From: Balneolaceae bacterium | Lineage (GTDB): Bacteria; Bacteroidota; Rhodothermia; Balneolales; Balneolaceae | Reading direction: 5' to 3' | DNA: 9,352 bases | NCBI GenBank assembly: GCA_007134665.1 | Contig: SLKH01000159.1 | Span: 1 to 9,352 of the forward strand | Shown here: positions 1 to 6,614 of the stretch, in pieces | Layout: the number at the start of each line of letters is the position of its first letter | Position numbering within the stretch: position 1 is the stretch's first letter | Notes under the pieces: model-generated | Told to the model about the DNA's origin: nothing | Database searches by the model: none | Seen by the model: only the letters and a program-made list of their open reading frames with translations | Position numbers and translations under genes: made by a program

Positions 1-125
1 CGATAGTGCTCGATTCACTATAATCAACTTTTCGAAAAACAATTATTTCAGTCTTGGTAATCAAATGAATTCCGATATGAAAAATTCAATTTTCAACCTT
101 CGGGTCCTGGCCACTAACTCCACAT

Positions 126-2630
126 TTAAAATCGAATCCAGTCTTTATCTTCAAGTAATTGAACCATTGCCGGCAGGAATGTAAGGGCAGTAAAAAGTGT
201 CATTCCTATACCAACAACAGCCATAACTCCAATGGATTGCAAACCCGGGTGTACAGTAAAGAGCAGTCCTGCAAAACCTGTCATTGTAGTCAACGAACCA
301 ACGGTAATATGTTGTCCGGTACTTGACAAAACATCCCACATACTATTCTTTCCTTCATCCCTGTACCTGTGTGCAATATGTACACCGTTATCACAGCCAA
401 TTCCAAGTATTGCCGGTAATACTACCAGGTTGTAGAAATTAAATTTCAAACCAAACAGAAGCATAATACCAAACAGGAATATAAATCCTATAACAAGAGG
501 TATCATTGCCATCATTGCCCACCGAAAAGACCGGAACGAATAGATCATAAAGAAGAAAACGATTAAAAAAGTAGCAATTACCATATACGGGCTTTCAGCA
601 ATCATTAAATCCAGCATTTCGGCAGCAACAATAGATGTGCTGCTGGCATGATATACTTTACCGCTTTCCAGCTCTATTTCCCCGATCTCATTTTTAAAAG
701 CGATCGATCTGCGGCCATCCGATAAACCTTCAGACGGATAGATAATGATAAACCGGCCCAATTCACCATCCCGGGTCAGAAAGCGGTTTAGCAGAAAATC
801 GGGTATTTGTTCCAGTTGCAGTGGTTCGGTAGTCTGTGATGCCCGCCTCAGTAAATCAAGGTTTTCATCTTCCTGATCAACAATGAAGGTATTTTGCAAT
901 AATCTTCGGATTTCACTGATGTGAGCCAGTTTGGTTTGAGCCATTTCCTCGAATGGCGGAAATCGCTCCTGAAGGGCTTCTACCTCCCTGACCATACTCT
1001 CAGGGTTATCCTGTTTTCTTTTACGGATGATATCAACGATTTCAAAAACATCTTCATCCGTATCAGCAATAATATAGGCAGGATTTCGACGCTGTGATTC
1101 ATCGACCCCGCGGGAAAAATCCCGGAATGCTTCATATTCAGGAAACTCCGGTTCCAGTTTCCCAAACTCATATTCGAACTCCAGATTATTAACCTGAAAC
1201 AACACGATTGCGGTGATCAGCAGACTCACAGACACAATCACTGTGGAAAAGGGATATCTTTTAATCAAGGCTCTTCTGCCATTCTCTTCCGATCTTTCAG
1301 TCAGAAGCATCCAGTTCTTTCTTTCAAAAATTACAAGGAGAGACGGAAGAATAAAAAGCATACTGAAGAGGGCCAGCAGAATACCTGTACCTGCTATAAA
1401 TCCAAATTCAGAAAATCCTCTGAAATCAGCAAAAATCAACACATACAAAGCTGAAGCAGTGGTAACGGCACTTACGATGATGGCAGCACCGGTTCGTTCA
1501 TAGGCATTCAAAAGGGCAGCAAGTATTTCCTGGCCATCCGATCTCATTTCGATATATCTGGCGTAGTAATGAATTCCATAGTCGATCCCCAATCCAAACA
1601 GGATAACAAATAGTACGGATGTCATTGTATTGAGTGTTCCCAGAACAGCATAGGTAATTCCAAATGTCCAGCTCAAACTAATAAGCAGGGGCAAACCGAT
1701 GACAATAATCGGAACAGGAGCACGAAGGAGATGACCCCAAAAGCTGTATTGCTGATGCTCAATTCTTCCTTTTCTATAGTTCAGATATTTTTTCAAAAAG
1801 AAATAAAGCATAACGAGCAGGATCACCCCAGAAATCCCGGTCGCAAAACTACTGAAAACATCATTCATAATTGATTCGAGTTCATCCAGATGGCGTTTCA
1901 GACGGCCGCCAAACTGAACTTCCATATCGGGATGATAAGATACCGGATTCATAGAATGAATCAGTTCGTCATACACTTCAAACAGATCCTCCAGGTAACC
2001 GATATCACTCTGTGACCCGGATGGAAACATCTGCACCATCATGAGGGTACTGTCGGCATTCACCGGATACTCCGAAGGAATCATCTCATCATAAAGCTGC
2101 TGAAACTGTTCAAGGTCCCGTTCCTCTTCCTCTTCATCATCAAATTCATCAGAAAAATCAACGAAAAACGGGTTTGCTTCCTGCCGGGCTTTTTCAATTT
2201 CATCTTCCAGATACCCGATAATTTCGAGTAGTTCCGGCTCGGTAGCCAGGTAGAGTGCATTATCCTGTAACACTTCGGTGTCCCTTCTGAACTCTGCACG
2301 GTTAATAAACGGCTCATCCCGCCGGCTATCGTAGAGTTGAAGGCTTCGTTCGATCAGATCTTCAGCAAATCTCCTATTGGCTTCAAAACTCGAGGATCGG
2401 ATTGCAACCTGCATGACCGTTTCACCACCTACGGTTTCCTGCAACTGTTTTAATGCCTGTACGTGCTGATTGGAATCAGGTAACAGGCTGGCAATATCGG
2501 TATCTACTTTTAAATTTAAAGCGTAATAACCGGCTACCACAGCGAGTAAAACTGCTATGGATAAAACAGCAATGGGATGTCTGTAGTTTAACTCAACAAG
2601 TGGTCGTAATGCGAACAGTAGCTTTTGCAT
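126..2630 (-). CDS. RND/MMPL-family exporter (HpnN-like), 834 aa
   Basis: Inner-membrane RND-superfamily protein of the MMPL/SSD type, a family that moves lipids or other hydrophobic molecules into the periplasm using proton-motive force. About 12 membrane segments appear as 1+5 and 1+5: residues ~18-38, 262-283, 305-325, 335-356, 381-403, 410-435, then ~459-478, 682-699, 704-728, 732-752, 776-796 and 799-826. Large periplasmic loops follow segments 1 and 7. The fourth segment of each half carries the glycine/aspartate motif expected for proton relay: GLGIDYG (Asp350) and GIGCDNG (Asp747). A very acidic stretch lies in the first loop (~158-175). I chose the ATG at 2630; an in-frame TTG nine codons upstream has only a GAGG one base before it. 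No clear Shine-Dalgarno precedes the ATG, as is usual in Bacteroidota. It follows the GT4 gene by 225 bp, so it may have its own promoter. The family is clear. Hopanoid or other lipid substrate is inference, and a generic MMPL exporter is equally possible. Confidence 0.9.
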   Translation of the reverse strand: MQKLLFALRPLVELNYRHPIAVLSIAVLLAVVAGYYALNLKVDTDIASLLPDSNQHVQALKQLQETVGGETVMQVAIRSSSFEANRRFAEDLIERSLQLYDSRRDEPFINRAEFRRDTEVLQDNALYLATEPELLEIIGYLEDEIEKARQEANPFFVDFSDEFDDEEEEERDLEQFQQLYDEMIPSEYPVNADSTLMMVQMFPSGSQSDIGYLEDLFEVYDELIHSMNPVSYHPDMEVQFGGRLKRHLDELESIMNDVFSSFATGISGVILLVMLYFFLKKYLNYRKGRIEHQQYSFWGHLLRAPVPIIVIGLPLLISLSWTFGITYAVLGTLNTMTSVLFVILFGLGIDYGIHYYARYIEMRSDGQEILAALLNAYERTGAAIIVSAVTTASALYVLIFADFRGFSEFGFIAGTGILLALFSMLFILPSLLVIFERKNWMLLTERSEENGRRALIKRYPFSTVIVSVSLLITAIVLFQVNNLEFEYEFGKLEPEFPEYEAFRDFSRGVDESQRRNPAYIIADTDEDVFEIVDIIRKRKQDNPESMVREVEALQERFPPFEEMAQTKLAHISEIRRLLQNTFIVDQEDENLDLLRRASQTTEPLQLEQIPDFLLNRFLTRDGELGRFIIIYPSEGLSDGRRSIAFKNEIGEIELESGKVYHASSTSIVAAEMLDLMIAESPYMVIATFLIVFFFMIYSFRSFRWAMMAMIPLVIGFIFLFGIMLLFGLKFNFYNLVVLPAILGIGCDNGVHIAHRYRDEGKNSMWDVLSSTGQHITVGSLTTMTGFAGLLFTVHPGLQSIGVMAVVGIGMTLFTALTFLPAMVQLLEDKDWIRF

Positions 2631-2855
2631 AAATAAATGATAAACAATCTCCGACAAGCCTCAATGATAACAATTATTATGGTAAAACTTGACCTGCAAT
2701 TGCCTCCTGATTACTGCCAAGTGGAAAAAATGATAGATTTTACATTCAGTTTAAATCGAAAATTGCACTTTTCAGAGTTTTATTATTTTTAGCTTAGTAA
2801 TAGAGCCGGGCTAACTTCTTTATAAGATGCGGATGTGTCTGCAGTTAGTGTTGAT

Positions 2856-4013
2856 TTAACGAACCCGATTTAACAATCGTACGTTCATATCATCGAATAG
2901 TTTCCTGCTCAGCCGGCTCCAGTTTGCTTCTTTGGTTACCCATTCCCTCCCTTGAAGGCCAAGTTGTTTTAACCCTTTCGGATTATTAAACAGTTCGATG
3001 ATTTTTTCAGCCAGCTTTTCATGATTTGCTTCCGGTACGATATACCCGGTAACACCATCCCGTATCGCTGATGGAATACCACCTGAATCAGATCCGATCA
3101 CCGGCAGGCCACATGCATTCGCTTCAAGAAACACGATACCGAAACCTTCTACATCAGGAATTTGTGTTTTTGAAGGCATTACAAACAGATCGGCTGCATT
3201 ATAAAAATCATTCAATTCGTCATAAGGAACCCGCCCGGTAAACGTAACCTTACTTTCAAGCTGATGGTATTTGACGAGTTTTTGGAGTCTTAATCTGTCA
3301 TCTCCATCTCCAATGATTAAATAATGAACATCCGGAATGTGGCTTAAAACTCTTGGGAGTGATGCAAGTACAGTATCAATTCCTTTGCGTTCAACCAGCC
3401 GGGTAATCGTGAGCAAAACTTTTTTCTTTTCCAGCCCCAATTTTTTACGAAGGGGTACAGAATTAACCGGAAAAAATTGTTCTGGATCAGTGCCATTGAT
3501 TATAACTGTAATCCTGGATTCCTGAATCCCTAACTTTTTTAGAACCCCGGCTGTATACTCACTTACCGGGTAGAAGTGATCTACTTCCATCAGTGTACGA
3601 TCTCTGTACCGGCGGAATATGCCACTTAATACCGGGTATGATTCAAAAGGGTTAAATAAAAGCTCCCTGATATGTGCGGCAACAAATACTTTTTTGATCA
3701 GCCCTTTTTCGCGGGCCCGGATACCGGCTGCTGCAGTTTGCCACTGAGAATGAAATGTAGCATCAACCTGACGCTGTTCGAGTATTCCGTTTAATTTAGT
3801 CAGAAGTGAGAATATCAAAAGGTCATTTCTTGCTTTAAGCCTTTTGATATCGAAATCGAGATTTTTGTCTGTTTTTGATGCATTGGGTTTATCCGGACAG
3901 ATAACACCGAACCAATCGCAATATCCGGCAAGGTTTTTTGCATGAGACATGGAATAAGTCTGAATGCCACCGGTTTCAGGAGGAAAATCCTGTGTAATCA
4001 TCAATAATCTCAT
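2856..4013 (-). CDS. GT4-family glycosyltransferase (GT-B fold), 385 aa
   Basis: Cytoplasmic or membrane-associated retaining glycosyltransferase that would transfer a sugar from a nucleotide-sugar to a glycan, lipid or other acceptor. The N-terminal Rossmann half begins with DFPPETGGIQTY (residues ~9-20), the glycine-rich acceptor-side loop typical of GT4. The C-terminal donor domain has TRLVERKG with Arg205 and Lys210 placed to bind the diphosphate. It ends in the E-x7-E signature EGFGIVFLE (Glu289 and Glu297), followed by ANACGLPVIGSDSGGIP. Length is normal for the family and nothing looks broken. The start is the ATG at 4013, 72 bp from the divergent membrane-protein gene, and a TATTTTTG element lies ~40 bp upstream. 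Donor and acceptor cannot be read from the sequence. The flippase-like divergent neighbour is consistent with lipid-linked or envelope glycan work, but that is inference. Confidence 0.9.
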   Translation of the reverse strand: MRLLMITQDFPPETGGIQTYSMSHAKNLAGYCDWFGVICPDKPNASKTDKNLDFDIKRLKARNDLLIFSLLTKLNGILEQRQVDATFHSQWQTAAAGIRAREKGLIKKVFVAAHIRELLFNPFESYPVLSGIFRRYRDRTLMEVDHFYPVSEYTAGVLKKLGIQESRITVIINGTDPEQFFPVNSVPLRKKLGLEKKKVLLTITRLVERKGIDTVLASLPRVLSHIPDVHYLIIGDGDDRLRLQKLVKYHQLESKVTFTGRVPYDELNDFYNAADLFVMPSKTQIPDVEGFGIVFLEANACGLPVIGSDSGGIPSAIRDGVTGYIVPEANHEKLAEKIIELFNNPKGLKQLGLQGREWVTKEANWSRLSRKLFDDMNVRLLNRVR

Positions 4014-4085
4014 GCAAAAGGAATCCGTGTATTTTTACTTTATATTTAGCGCTCAAAAATAACGTATTGAAGTAAGCTCTAAAAC
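4014..4085. promoter_or_regulatory. divergent intergenic promoter region
   Basis: This 72-bp AT-rich gap separates the start codons of the GT4 gene (minus) and the flippase-like gene (plus), so promoters for both probably lie here or just inside the genes. On the minus strand TATTTTTG (4061-4054) matches the Bacteroidota -7 consensus TAnnTTTG and would give a leader of roughly 35 nt. On the plus strand TATATTTA (4041-4048) is a near match. No convincing -33 TTTG is at the right distance from either. The positions follow from gene layout; the exact elements are a guess. Confidence 0.35.
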
Positions 4086-5063
4086 ATGAACTTTCGGAGA
4101 TTTCTCCAGAGAACCAGGTTATTCTTCAGAACTCCCTTCGGCAAGAAGGTATTGACCTGGTTTCAGCGCTTTTTTTTACTGGCAATACTTATTTGGCTTA
4201 TTTATCAACTGACCGAAATCGGGTGGGGAAGTGTTTTGAGAGATTTGCCCACACAACCACTCTTTTACCTGTTATTTGTGCTGATGTATTTTCAGCTTCC
4301 CCTTTTCGAAGTATTGATCTACAGGGTTACATGGGCATTCAGATCATTACGGTCGATCCCTGTTTTTTTATTGAAAAGAGTATATAACACCGATCTGCTT
4401 GGGTATTCCGGGGAAGTGTATTTTTATATGTGGGCACGAAAAAATTTATCTCTTGAAAATCGTGAAATTTTCATGATTATCAAGGATAATAATATTATCT
4501 CGTCTATCGCCTCTACAATCGTTGCTTTTACACTCCTTTCAGTATTTTTCTTTACCGGGCAAATCAGGATTCTTGAATGGATCGTGGATCAAAACCAGGC
4601 CTATTTCTGGGGTGGTATTGTGATTACAATTCTGATTGCTTTCCTGTTCATCAAATTCAGGCAGTTTGTTATAACAATGCCTCTGAAGAAAGCTTACCAG
4701 ATTTTCGGAATTCAGATGTTCCGGCTGACTCTTCTGCACACAATGAATGTACTTATGTATTATGTTGTGATACCTGATGCACCGCTTTATGTCTGGTTTA
4801 CCCTTATTTCAGTTGAAATTATACTGTCGAGAATCCCTTTTCTTCCAAACAGAGACCTCATCTTTGTAGGTATGAGTATCGGACTTGCTGAAGGGTTAAT
4901 GATGTCGCAGAGTGAAATTGCCGGATTAATGGTTGCAAGGGCTGCACTGGGCAAACTGTTCGGCTTTCTATCATTCGGTATCGCACATATTGTAAAACGA
5001 AGTTCCGTGGTCCCTGAAGTGGAGGAAAGCGAAATTGAAGAATTCCAAAAGAAAGTTGATTGA
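4086..5063 (+). CDS. multi-pass membrane protein, possibly flippase-like (LPG-synthase TM type), 325 aa
   Basis: Integral inner-membrane protein with roughly eight hydrophobic segments (residues ~27-45, 58-79, 135-158, 172-190, 205-230, 233-250, 257-275, 283-303), a basic N-terminus and an acidic C-terminal tail. I do not recognise it with certainty. The topology, the GYSGEVYFYMWARK segment (106-119) and the RIPFLPNRDL segment (249-258) recall the lysylphosphatidylglycerol-synthase TM region / flippase-like family (the YbhN/AglD group). Those proteins often sit beside glycosyltransferases. They carry a similar G-E motif before a basic helix and a polar R-x-P motif between late membrane segments. 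Here it diverges from a GT4 glycosyltransferase, which supports a role in lipid or glycolipid handling. It is the only plus-strand gene and ends 10 bp from the convergent HTTM-like gene. The start ATG at 4086 has no clear Shine-Dalgarno. That this is a real gene is solid; the function is tentative. Confidence 0.8.
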   Translation: MNFRRFLQRTRLFFRTPFGKKVLTWFQRFFLLAILIWLIYQLTEIGWGSVLRDLPTQPLFYLLFVLMYFQLPLFEVLIYRVTWAFRSLRSIPVFLLKRVYNTDLLGYSGEVYFYMWARKNLSLENREIFMIIKDNNIISSIASTIVAFTLLSVFFFTGQIRILEWIVDQNQAYFWGGIVITILIAFLFIKFRQFVITMPLKKAYQIFGIQMFRLTLLHTMNVLMYYVVIPDAPLYVWFTLISVEIILSRIPFLPNRDLIFVGMSIGLAEGLMMSQSEIAGLMVARAALGKLFGFLSFGIAHIVKRSSVVPEVEESEIEEFQKKVD

Positions 5064-5073
5064 CAAGATTGTA

Positions 5074-5976
5074 TCAGGCGTAGAGACGCCTGTCTATCAG
5101 GGTATTCAATTCAGAGTGGGGCTTCTTTTCCAGTACACGATTGATCCAGTCGTTCCATGGAAATCCGATAATCAGGAGGATATAGATATACGGGCCAAAA
5201 TAAATATTCATTGTGACTAATATACCAACATGCATGCCGATCAACAGAGTAGCCTGGATCCACCTGGTCTTTTTAAACCAGAGCAGGAAACCTGACAGTT
5301 CCACCAGAAGCCCGAATGTCAATATCAGAGTTGAGAGCCAATAGTGCTCAAACATCAGTTGTTGAAGAAGGTTGAATTCAAAAAAACCATCCTGCGACAA
5401 CCTGTCGATTGAGCGTTCACCCATCCACAAATACATGTGAGCTCCATCTGACCAGAATATTCCACCTCCGATAAGCTTACTCATGGCAGCAGACACATAC
5501 CCCAGTCCCGCAAAAAAGATTACGAAGCCAAATGATATTTTTCGTCGCACCGATTTATCCTGGAAAAAAATAGCCGCCAGTGCGAATGAGAGCAGTACCA
5601 TTGCTGTAAGATTTGAACCGTGTGAAATTTCGCCCTGCGAGTACCTTGATACATAGTGAAGATGGAAGAAAAGTAGTGCAATGATATATGAGAACCTCCA
5701 TTTATCGAGAAAACCGATCAGCATGAAAATCGAAATGATGGCAGCATTTGCATATGCAAATCCTGACTGAAACATGAAGGTGACATCCAAATAATTTGCA
5801 ATCCCGAGCGGAAGGATCACTTCACTTAAAAGCGGCATATAACCGGCCCATCTCCAGGCATACATTAATACCTGGAACAACATGACAAATTCAAGAAATT
5901 TAATCAGGATAAAATCCCCTCTTGTCTCCTCCCGGTTGAATTGAAAAAGATGAGAGTAAAATGATTTAAATTTCAT
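5074..5976 (-). CDS. HTTM-like (VKGC-related) multi-pass membrane protein, 300 aa
   Basis: Integral membrane protein resembling the bacterial HTTM family, relatives of the membrane half of vitamin K-dependent gamma-carboxylase. In the count that includes one extra leading Met, it has about seven hydrophobic segments. The key region is SAAMSKLIGGGIFWSDG (~163-179), matching the family pattern of a lysine in a small-residue helix (Lys168) followed by W-x-D-G. A later helix has GMHVGILVTMNIYFGPY with a histidine (His250), also typical. No C-terminal soluble carboxylase-like domain is present, so carboxylation should not be assumed; the role of most bacterial HTTM proteins is unknown. The chosen ATG (5976-5974) shares one base with the stop of the upstream gene (TGATG), which implies translational coupling. 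A TTG one codon earlier is an unlikely start. The 3' end lies inside a palindrome and is 10 bp from the convergent gene. Confidence 0.8.
   Translation of the reverse strand: MKFKSFYSHLFQFNREETRGDFILIKFLEFVMLFQVLMYAWRWAGYMPLLSEVILPLGIANYLDVTFMFQSGFAYANAAIISIFMLIGFLDKWRFSYIIALLFFHLHYVSRYSQGEISHGSNLTAMVLLSFALAAIFFQDKSVRRKISFGFVIFFAGLGYVSAAMSKLIGGGIFWSDGAHMYLWMGERSIDRLSQDGFFEFNLLQQLMFEHYWLSTLILTFGLLVELSGFLLWFKKTRWIQATLLIGMHVGILVTMNIYFGPYIYILLIIGFPWNDWINRVLEKKPHSELNTLIDRRLYA
5075..5092. repeat. GC-rich palindrome at convergent gene ends
   Basis: CAGGCGTAGAGACGCCTG has perfect 7-bp arms (CAGGCGT/ACGCCTG) around a 4-base loop. It spans the stop codon and last codons of the minus-strand HTTM-like gene, 12 bp past the plus-strand stop. 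It could fold in transcripts from either side and may mark or protect 3' ends. Neither strand has a T-run after it, so it is not a standard intrinsic terminator. The GTAGAGACGC core resembles palindromic interspersed repeats I recall from Bacteroidota and cyanobacteria; that link is unverified. Confidence 0.5.
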
Positions 5977-6446
5977 CAATTCTCTAATTTTGGATTCAGT
6001 ATGGTTGTATCCGGAAACAGATAAAAATACGGTGTAAATTCAATGATCACCTCGTGTGAATCTTCTTCAGCATATTTACCTCTCACCCTGTAAACCACAA
6101 ATCCATTTTCATCGAGATAATCACCAAAAAAATGTCGGATACTCTGCATTCTGCGTGGAGACCAATCTTCATTTTTGGATATCAGGTTGGCCAGGTCGTT
6201 TTGATTGAAGCCAATGTTATCGAGTGCAAATACATCACCGGGAAGTTCATCCGATAAAAGTGTATTCCAGTCTGTCACTTTATAATCGGGACCAACTTCA
6301 TGAACCAGAGACCTCGACCACTCATTGCCGGCCTGAGAGAACATCGGGTAAATAGAAAACGGCCAAAACTCCCCAAGATGAGTTGCAACCAGTACTGCAT
6401 AAATCGCCAGTACGGTGTAAAGTATCTTTACTGCTTTTCGAATCAT
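5976..6446 (-). CDS. small membrane-anchored protein with WPFSIYPMFS motif (HTTM partner), 156 aa
   Basis: One N-terminal membrane segment (residues ~7-23) after a short basic start (MIRKAVK) suggests an inner-membrane anchor with a soluble, mostly acidic domain outside, or an uncleaved signal. Just after the membrane segment comes WPFSIYPMFS (28-37). PFSxYPMxS-type motifs are, to my knowledge, common in small proteins encoded beside HTTM proteins. The remainder has no recognised domain; residues ~111-135 look like beta strands (GFVVYRVRGKY, HEVIIEFTPYFY). The gene reads through TGATG into the HTTM-like gene, so the two products are probably made together and may form a complex. The start ATG at 6446 follows a 168-bp region rich in dyads that probably holds the promoter of the pair. 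Function is unknown. Confidence 0.8.
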   Translation of the reverse strand: MIRKAVKILYTVLAIYAVLVATHLGEFWPFSIYPMFSQAGNEWSRSLVHEVGPDYKVTDWNTLLSDELPGDVFALDNIGFNQNDLANLISKNEDWSPRRMQSIRHFFGDYLDENGFVVYRVRGKYAEEDSHEVIIEFTPYFYLFPDTTILNPKLEN

Positions 6447-6471
6447 GTTGTTAGTCTATTCAGATTTAACC

Positions 6472-6496
6472 CAAAAAAGTCGTTAGACCTTTTTTG
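6472..6496. repeat. A6/T6 hairpin in leader of the YPMFS-HTTM operon
   Basis: CAAAAAAG-TC, loop GTTA, GA-C-CTTTTTTG form an inverted repeat with one bulged base, readable on both strands. On the minus strand it gives a weak hairpin ending in T6 about 25-30 bp before the ATG at 6446, a shape resembling a weak intrinsic terminator or attenuator. The GC part of the stem is only three to four pairs, so termination would be inefficient. It could equally be an A/T-tract chance pairing. Confidence 0.3.
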
Positions 6497-6513
6497 CACC
6501 GAACGTTCGGTGC
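6496..6513. promoter_or_regulatory. 18-bp perfect palindrome, possible operator
   Basis: GCACCGAACGTTCGGTGC is a perfect 9+9 palindrome, 50 bp upstream of the YPMFS gene start. ACCGAACGTTCGGT-like dyads are typical of operators bound by dimeric repressors such as TetR-family proteins; no such regulator is encoded in the window. As RNA it would also form a strong stem, directly before the A6/T6 hairpin. It has no T-run after it in either direction, so it is not a terminator by itself. The palindrome is certain; the role is inferred. Confidence 0.5.
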
Positions 6514-6530
6514 CGACGATTGCATCGGGA

Positions 6531-6545
6531 TCATTGTTTCAATGA
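6531..6545. repeat. TCATTG-TTT-CAATGA dyad
   Basis: Perfect 6-bp arms around three bases, immediately downstream (minus strand) of a possible promoter, so it would overlap the transcription start if that promoter is real. It may be a protein-binding site. At this length chance occurrence in AT-rich DNA is plausible. Confidence 0.3.
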
Positions 6546-6575
6546 CAATTTAGGGTTTAATAATATAACCGCAAA
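6546..6575 (-). promoter_or_regulatory. possible Bacteroidota-type promoter for the YPMFS-HTTM pair
   Basis: On the minus strand TTTG (6575-6572) is followed after 19 bp by TAAATTG (6552-6546). This resembles the Bacteroidota -33 TTTG / -7 TAnnTTTG arrangement with one base missing in the -7 element. Transcription would start near 6540 and give a leader of ~95 nt containing the three dyads at 6472-6545. Position and spacing fit, but the match is imperfect. Confidence 0.25.
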
Positions 6576-6614
6576 TTTCATGAAACTATCTGAATTCAAC
6601 AAGTCCGGGGCCTT

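Noticed and set aside
68..81. 14-base AATTCCGATATGAA shared with 8974-8987
   Set aside because: A match of this length is within reach of chance in a 9-kb AT-rich window, and one copy is coding sequence.
1..125. Terminator for the RND gene in the left flank
   Set aside because: Only weak dyads are present (ATAGTG/CACTAT at 3-21, TTTTCGAAAA at 29-38) and no GC-rich stem followed by a T-run on the minus strand was found.
2628..2657. TTG start nine codons upstream for the RND gene
   Set aside because: The ATG at 2630 gives a normal short cytoplasmic N-terminus before the first membrane segment; the TTG lacks a well-spaced ribosome binding site and adds residues unlike the family.
2661..2712. 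AGGAGG followed by a 12-codon ORF from TTG on the minus strand
   Set aside because: Spacing of three bases is too short, the peptide has no recognisable feature, and nothing links it to the RND gene.
2761..2820. TTAGC/GCTAA hairpin after the GT4 gene as terminator
   Set aside because: Five-pair stem with a 16-base loop and no T-run on the minus strand; too weak.
5977..5979. TTG start one codon upstream of the HTTM-like gene
   Set aside because: The next codon is ATG and forms the common TGATG coupling with the upstream stop.
6496..6513. LexA (SOS) box of CGAAC-N4-GTTCG type
   Set aside because: The half-sites CGAAC and GTTCG are directly joined with no four-base spacer, so the site does not fit.
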